A stretch of 9,380 nt of DNA from Nitrososphaerales archaeon TH1177 (GTDB taxonomy: Archaea > Thermoproteota > Nitrososphaeria > Nitrososphaerales > Nitrososphaeraceae), in contig JAATVJ010000420.1 of the NCBI GenBank assembly GCA_014523515.1, positions 1-9,380 on the forward strand, read 5' to 3'. Shown here piece by piece: positions 6,874-9,380 of this stretch. Each line of letters starts with the position of its first letter. Position 1 is the stretch's first letter. Both the position numbers and the translations under genes were made by a program. The notes beneath the pieces were generated by a model. It was not told the origin of the DNA. It did no database searches and saw only the letters and a list, made by a program, of their open reading frames with translations.

Positions 6874-7218
6874 TCAATTTTTAATTTCATCGCCATTTAT
6901 CCTTTGCAAAATAAATTTTTCGCCACAAAAAGGACAATATTTGAACCCTTTTTTTTCATCACCTAATTTTGTGTGTCCTATTCTGTTGACAATAATAAAT
7001 ATAACATTGGGTTCTTTCATAACTTCAACATGATCATAATCGTAATATTCTGGATCTTCTAAATCAATCAAAAAGTTTTCTTCTAAATCATTACAACAAT
7101 AACCAAGTCTATTATATACTATAAAACTTGTATATCCAGCGTGAGTTTCGATACTAGAGTTAGTATTTTCGTCTATTTCTAATTCAGAAGTCGGCTCTAA
7201 ATCGTAATATATTTTCAT
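6874..7218 (-). CDS. Small CxxC zinc-binding protein, function unknown
   Basis: A 114-residue frame runs from ATG at 7218 to TGA at 6874-6876. The N-terminal third is acidic (DLEPTSELEIDE). Cys41-Cys42 lie in RLGYCCNDLEENF. Near the C-terminus KYCPFCGEKF holds Cys95 and Cys98 in the CPxCG knuckle typical of zinc ribbons. A metal site made from the CC pair and the CPFCG knuckle is plausible, though one ligand pair is unusual because the cysteines are adjacent. A hydrophobic strand NVIFIIVNRI (71-80) sits between. There is no signal peptide, so it is cytoplasmic. A TATA-like box (7244-7252) lies about 30 bases upstream, so the message is nearly leaderless. I do not recognise the family. It stands alone, with the repeat array downstream and the MITE-interrupted gene upstream. 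Confidence 0.8.
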   Translation of the reverse strand: MKIYYDLEPTSELEIDENTNSSIETHAGYTSFIVYNRLGYCCNDLEENFLIDLEDPEYYDYDHVEVMKEPNVIFIIVNRIGHTKLGDEKKGFKYCPFCGEKFILQRINGDEIKN

Positions 7219-7243
7219 ATAGTATTCTCTAAATTAATTGATG

Positions 7244-7252
7244 AAAATATAG
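7244..7252 (-). promoter_or_regulatory. TATA-like box of the CxxC protein gene
   Basis: CTATATTTT on the minus strand is centred about 30 bases upstream of the ATG at 7218, so transcription would start at or just before the start codon. Confidence 0.35.
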
Positions 7253-7533
7253 TTAATAAATTCATTTAGATTCTAAAAAATTAACGCGAGTACTTTAACT
7301 ATTGAATATTACAACGTAGATTAGAAGTTTAGATAATGATAAATATATTATTTTTTAGCATATTTTTTGTTTTTGATGTTAATATAGATTTTACGAGTAG
7401 AATTGTGGCTTCTCCTAAAATCTTAGATTCAAACTTACCTTTGCTTTTAACAACAGATGAATTAATATATTAGAAAATTATAGGATAATATTGATATCTA
7501 TTTATTTATTTAGAATAGCATAGAGAAAGGATA
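7253..7533. other. Spacer downstream of the MITE-interrupted gene
   Basis: A 45-residue plus-strand frame (7336-7473) and an antisense frame without a start codon overlap here, and neither can be preferred. No repeat or RNA gene is recognised. Confidence 0.4.
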
Positions 7534-7593
7534 TTACCGATCTTTTGCTGCAATAAATGATCCGTCTCCTAATTTCTTTCTGTTTCCTTTTTG

Positions 7594-7601
7594 AATATTA
7601 T
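7594..7601. repeat. Target-site duplication, left copy
   Basis: AATATTAT is identical to 7743-7750 and directly abuts the left inverted repeat. Confidence 0.85.
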
Positions 7602-7622
7602 TGCTTTGTTGCGCAACTATGA
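7602..7622 (+). repeat. Left terminal inverted repeat of the MITE
   Basis: This 21-bp arm matches 7722-7742 perfectly in reverse complement and contains the self-complementary core GTTGCGCAAC. Confidence 0.9.
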
Positions 7623-7721
7623 TTTTCGTTAATTTTGATTAAAAAAGTGAATTTGCAGTTATATAGAGAATCTATATTGGCAATTTGTTCCTATCAAAAT
7701 CTTGTATCATATTATCGATTT

Positions 7722-7742
7722 TCATAGTTGCGCAACAAAGCA
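7722..7742 (-). repeat. Right terminal inverted repeat of the MITE
   Basis: This is the perfect reverse complement of 7602-7622. Read on the minus strand in the host gene's frame it encodes CFVAQL followed by a TGA stop. Confidence 0.9.
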
Positions 7743-7750
7743 AATATTAT
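7743..7750. repeat. Target-site duplication, right copy
   Basis: AATATTAT directly abuts the right inverted repeat. Frame restoration across one copy confirms it as a duplication. Confidence 0.85.
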
Positions 7751-7990
7751 CGTTATTTGTTAATGATTGTGTCATTGTCAAAGCATTTGGTCCTTTTAGT
7801 GGCTTTGTTTCTAAATTTTTGATAGTAGATGATGATGAGGTACTTCTTTGGATTCTTTCACTAATTGGAACTGTTTCAATTTGCTCTTTTTCTGTTCCAG
7901 AAGAAAATTTTGAATTGCTTTTTTTATCCTTTTTTTCTTTCCATCCATATTTGAAATATATTTCATCTTTATCTTATTATTTTCGAAAAA

Positions 7991-7998
7991 TTATATAA
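7991..7998 (-). promoter_or_regulatory. TATA box of the interrupted gene
   Basis: TTATATAA is centred 28 bases upstream of the ATG at 7966, the spacing expected for a leaderless archaeal transcript. It helps choose that ATG as the original start. Confidence 0.45.
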
Positions 7999-8289
7999 TC
8001 ATAATTTTAGAATAACCCAATAGTACATTCGATATTAATAATAAGATTTATCTTAAACCTTTACTCTCTCTCACCGTTATTAAAAGTTAATTAGTAAATT
8101 GGCAAAAGAATATCGCACAATTATTCCACATTAAATTTTATTTAATTTGAAAGTTATAGCATAAATAGACAATAGGCTCAAATTAAAAATTCTTTTGATA
8201 TGTAATTATAACATTTATACTTCCATTCAATATCATAATATACAATTTTTTAAAAATTAAAGTTATTAAAATCTCTGAGTTTCTAATTC
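7999..8289. other. AT-rich spacer, nothing recognised
   Basis: No ORF above about 15 codons and no repeat could be supported between the interrupted gene's promoter and the terminator of the next gene. Confidence 0.5.
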
Positions 8290-8308
8290 TTAAAAAATAA
8301 AAATCTTG
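8290..8308 (-). terminator. Oligo-T terminator, second copy of a 19-base motif
   Basis: The plus-strand sequence TTAAAAAATAAAAATCTTG is identical to 5472-5490. It begins 17 bases after the stop codon of the 8326-8661 gene in the direction of transcription. Confidence 0.55.
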
Positions 8309-8325
8309 ATTAAAAGAATAAGTGG

Positions 8326-8661
8326 CTATTTACTTATCCAAATAGATTTATTCTTGGTAATGGAAATTTTTAAAGATCCACCATTTTCATAATTTGCCAA
8401 ATTTTTTTCAAATTCTTCATAGAATCCAAGATTAAAGCAAGCAGATGGATCGTGCTCTAAATCGCAACGTTTTTTCATTACCATGTATTCATCTTGAATT
8501 TTCTCTAGCCATAATTCTGCTATTTCTGGATTGGCATTGAGGATCGTTTCTACTATATCGGCAGAGTAGAGGGCAATTCTATATAAAAGTGGTTTATTTG
8601 GAATTATATCATAACCTTTTAAAATCAATCCGTTTGATGGATCGCGCAGGTCTTGACTCAT
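8326..8661 (-). CDS. Conserved-looking hypothetical protein, soluble, mostly helical
   Basis: A 111-residue frame starts with ATG at 8661. The N-terminus is polar (MSQDLRDPSNG), followed by helical segments with many Leu, Ile and Glu residues (about 26-62, including YSADIVETILNANPEIAELW). A Cys pair lies in KKRCDLEHDPSACFNLGF (Cys66 and Cys75), which could form a disulfide or a metal site with His70. The C-terminus is strand-like and basic. There is no signal peptide or membrane segment. I do not recognise a family. A TATA-like box (8682-8692) centred 26 bases before the ATG makes this a leaderless message, which supports the start. A 10-bp inverted repeat sits just upstream of that box, and a terminator follows the stop. 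Confidence 0.8.
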   Translation of the reverse strand: MSQDLRDPSNGLILKGYDIIPNKPLLYRIALYSADIVETILNANPEIAELWLEKIQDEYMVMKKRCDLEHDPSACFNLGFYEEFEKNLANYENGGSLKISITKNKSIWISK

Positions 8662-8681
8662 AACTATAAATTTTGTAATCT

Positions 8682-8692
8682 AATATTTAAAT
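8682..8692 (-). promoter_or_regulatory. TATA-like box of the 8326-8661 gene
   Basis: ATTTAAATATT on the minus strand is centred about 26 bases upstream of the ATG at 8661, placing the transcription start on the start codon itself. Confidence 0.45.
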
Positions 8693-8717
8693 TGTTATTA
8701 TTACATCATAATAACAA
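8692..8717. promoter_or_regulatory. 10-bp inverted repeat next to the TATA box, candidate operator
   Basis: TTGTTATTAT and ATAATAACAA form perfect arms around the spacer TACATC. The site sits where TFB contacts or an activator would bind, directly upstream of the TATA-like box of the 8326-8661 gene. Confidence 0.35.
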
Positions 8718-9223
8718 AACTATGTAAGATTTCGTAATTTTTAATAAATTCTTTAAAAAATTTAACCTTACTATCAGTAACTATAACTTTTTTTATTAAT
8801 AAAGATAATAATTTATAAAAATAAGAACTATTATAATTACAATTACAATTGAAATTATTTAATAAATAACTTTAGTTGAATCACATTAACTATTGTCAAT
8901 GATAAGATTGATCTTGGATTTGAATATGACATCCATTTAGCTATAAGAAGTTAACAAATTATTAGTTGTTATAAAAATAGTAGTTCTTAATCGTCCAAAA
9001 AGATTAACAATATCAATTAAAACTAGAAAATCAAATAAAATATATTTAATATATATATAAATTAAACTTAATTTTAAGTCTCAAAAAAGATCTAAATCCA
9101 AAGAGTTTAATAAAGTAGTTAAAATTTTTTTTTGAAATTATAATTATAATATTTGAAATAAATGCTGTTATTATTGTTTAACTAAAACATCAGAATTTAT
9201 TAATAGATACTCTATGCAAATAT
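8718..9223. other. AT-rich divergent spacer, nothing recognised
   Basis: This lies between the divergent genes starting at 8661 (minus) and 9256 (plus). Only short A/T runs and small tandem AATTAC-type repeats (about 8835-8850) are seen, and no ORF with a start codon is convincing. Confidence 0.5.
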
Positions 9224-9232
9224 CTTTATATT
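9224..9232 (+). promoter_or_regulatory. TATA-like box of the zinc-ribbon gene
   Basis: CTTTATATT is centred about 28 bases before the GTG at 9256. This is the right distance for a leaderless transcript and supports that non-ATG start. Confidence 0.4.
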
Positions 9233-9255
9233 AAAGAAATGGCTTCTATCTTACT

Positions 9256-9380
9256 GTGACTTCTAACAATTCAACAGTCATTTGTAATACTTGTAATCAA
9301 GAAGTAGATGTGACTAATATACAGAATGGAATTAATTATGATGAGTATTATCTAAGCTGTGGTCATATACAAAATGTTAA
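9256..9380 (+). CDS. Partial small zinc-ribbon protein (3' end beyond window)
   Basis: The frame opens after a stop at 9236-9238 and runs to the right edge. The only plausible start is GTG at 9256, giving MTSNNSTVICNTCNQEVDV at the N-terminus. Cys10-x2-Cys13 is followed at residues 35-37 by Cys-Gly-His in YYLSCGHIQNV, so three ligands of a zinc ribbon are visible. A fourth (His37 or a Cys beyond the window) would complete it. Small proteins with an ICNxCN...SCGH pattern are a style I associate with thaumarchaeotes; their role is unknown. The TATA-like box at 9224-9232 fits a leaderless GTG start. The nearby ATG at 9239 reads only six codons before a stop and is rejected. This is the only gene on the plus strand. 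Confidence 0.6.
   Translation, partial: MTSNNSTVICNTCNQEVDVTNIQNGINYDEYYLSCGHIQNV

Larger units (their letters stand above)
7602..7742. mobile_element. 141-bp MITE-like non-autonomous element
   Basis: The ends are perfect 21-bp terminal inverted repeats (7602-7622 and 7722-7742), each beginning TGCTTTGTTGCGCAAC read inwards. They are flanked by the 8-bp direct repeat AATATTAT (7594-7601 and 7743-7750). Symmetry continues imperfectly for another 12-15 bases inside each end. The centre carries a 7-bp hairpin, ATATAGA-GAA-TCTATAT (7661-7677). There is no coding capacity, so a transposase would have to act in trans. The G(C/G)CTTTGTTGC-type end and 8-bp duplication recall IS6- or IS5-like ends, but I cannot assign a family. 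It is inserted in a protein gene whose frame is restored when the element and one repeat copy are ignored. Confidence 0.88.
7534..7966 (-). pseudogene. Small gene interrupted by a MITE-like element and frameshifted near its start
   Basis: The likely start is ATG at 7966, about 28 bases downstream of a TATA box (7991-7998), reading MKYISNMDGKKK. The long open frame lies one frame away and joins it if a single A is restored in the A7 tract (T7 on the plus strand, 7930-7936). It continues through a Ser/Lys/Thr-rich region (SSGTEKEQIETVPISE, STSSSST, KPLKGPNALTMTQSLTNN) to 7743. The element at 7602-7742 then ends it with CFVAQL-stop, encoded by the element's own terminus. Leaving out the element and one 8-base repeat restores QKGNRKKLGDGSFIAAKDR and a TAA at 7534-7536. 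The reconstructed protein is about 94 residues, basic and hydrophilic, probably largely unstructured, with no family I recognise. The current gene is doubly broken unless the A-tract change is a sequencing error. Confidence 0.65.

Noticed and set aside
7336..7473. 45-residue plus-strand frame with a hydrophobic start
   Set aside because: It could resemble a signal peptide, but an overlapping antisense frame looks just as protein-like, and there is no conserved motif or clear promoter.
7594..7750. A CRISPR-like pair or rho-type hairpin terminator as the explanation for the inverted repeat
   Set aside because: There are only two copies in inverted orientation, exactly bounded by direct repeats, and the host reading frame is restored without them, which fits transposition and not CRISPR or termination.
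7702..7998. Plus-strand open frame of 98 codons
   Set aside because: It starts with TTG inside the MITE and runs antisense to the interrupted minus-strand gene; its hydrophobic composition is the complement of the Lys/Glu-rich real frame.
9239..9259. ATG at 9239 as start of the zinc-ribbon gene
   Set aside because: That frame stops after six codons and is not in frame with the CxxC motif.

Overview
The window looks like an accessory stretch of an AT-rich archaeal genome, most likely an ammonia-oxidising thaumarchaeote (Nitrososphaeria; a Nitrosocosmicus/Nitrososphaera-type soil lineage would fit). The reasons are very low GC, long AT-rich spacers, TATA-like boxes about 26-30 bases upstream of start codons (leaderless or nearly leaderless mRNAs), oligo-T terminators, small secreted proteins with acidic tails, a tiny C2H2 zinc-finger protein, zinc-ribbon microproteins and a PRC-barrel/DUF2171-like protein. 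The lineage is an inference from protein style; no marker gene is present.

Layout. Every recognisable gene lies on the minus strand except a partial zinc-ribbon gene at the right edge. From left to right: the N-terminal 223 residues of a membrane-anchored or secreted protein (1-669); a second secreted protein with an Asp/Glu tail (1212-1883); a decayed IS630-type transposase (2401-3007); a small secreted beta-rich protein (3326-3784); a 36-residue C2H2 zinc-finger protein (4108-4218); a DUF2171/PRC-barrel-like protein (4538-4807); an NADPH-dependent FMN reductase (5527-6096, TTG start with a Shine-Dalgarno-like sequence); a pentanucleotide repeat array (6641-6715); a CxxC zinc-binding protein (6874-7218); a broken small gene (7534-7966) carrying a 141-bp MITE-like insertion; an unknown protein (8326-8661); and a zinc-ribbon gene running off the right end (from 9256, plus strand).

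The most informative feature is at 7594-7750. A 141-bp element with 21-bp perfect terminal inverted repeats is flanked by an 8-bp direct repeat (AATATTAT). Removing the element and one repeat copy on paper restores an uninterrupted reading frame ending at 7534. This gives an internal proof of a transposition event into a protein-coding gene. The same gene also appears to have lost one A in an A-tract near its start.

The genes do not form an obvious operon or pathway. Each is separated by 100-700 bases and seems to have its own promoter. Common themes are extracytoplasmic small proteins, zinc-binding microproteins and remnants of mobile DNA. I see no rRNA, tRNA, CRISPR array or replication origin.
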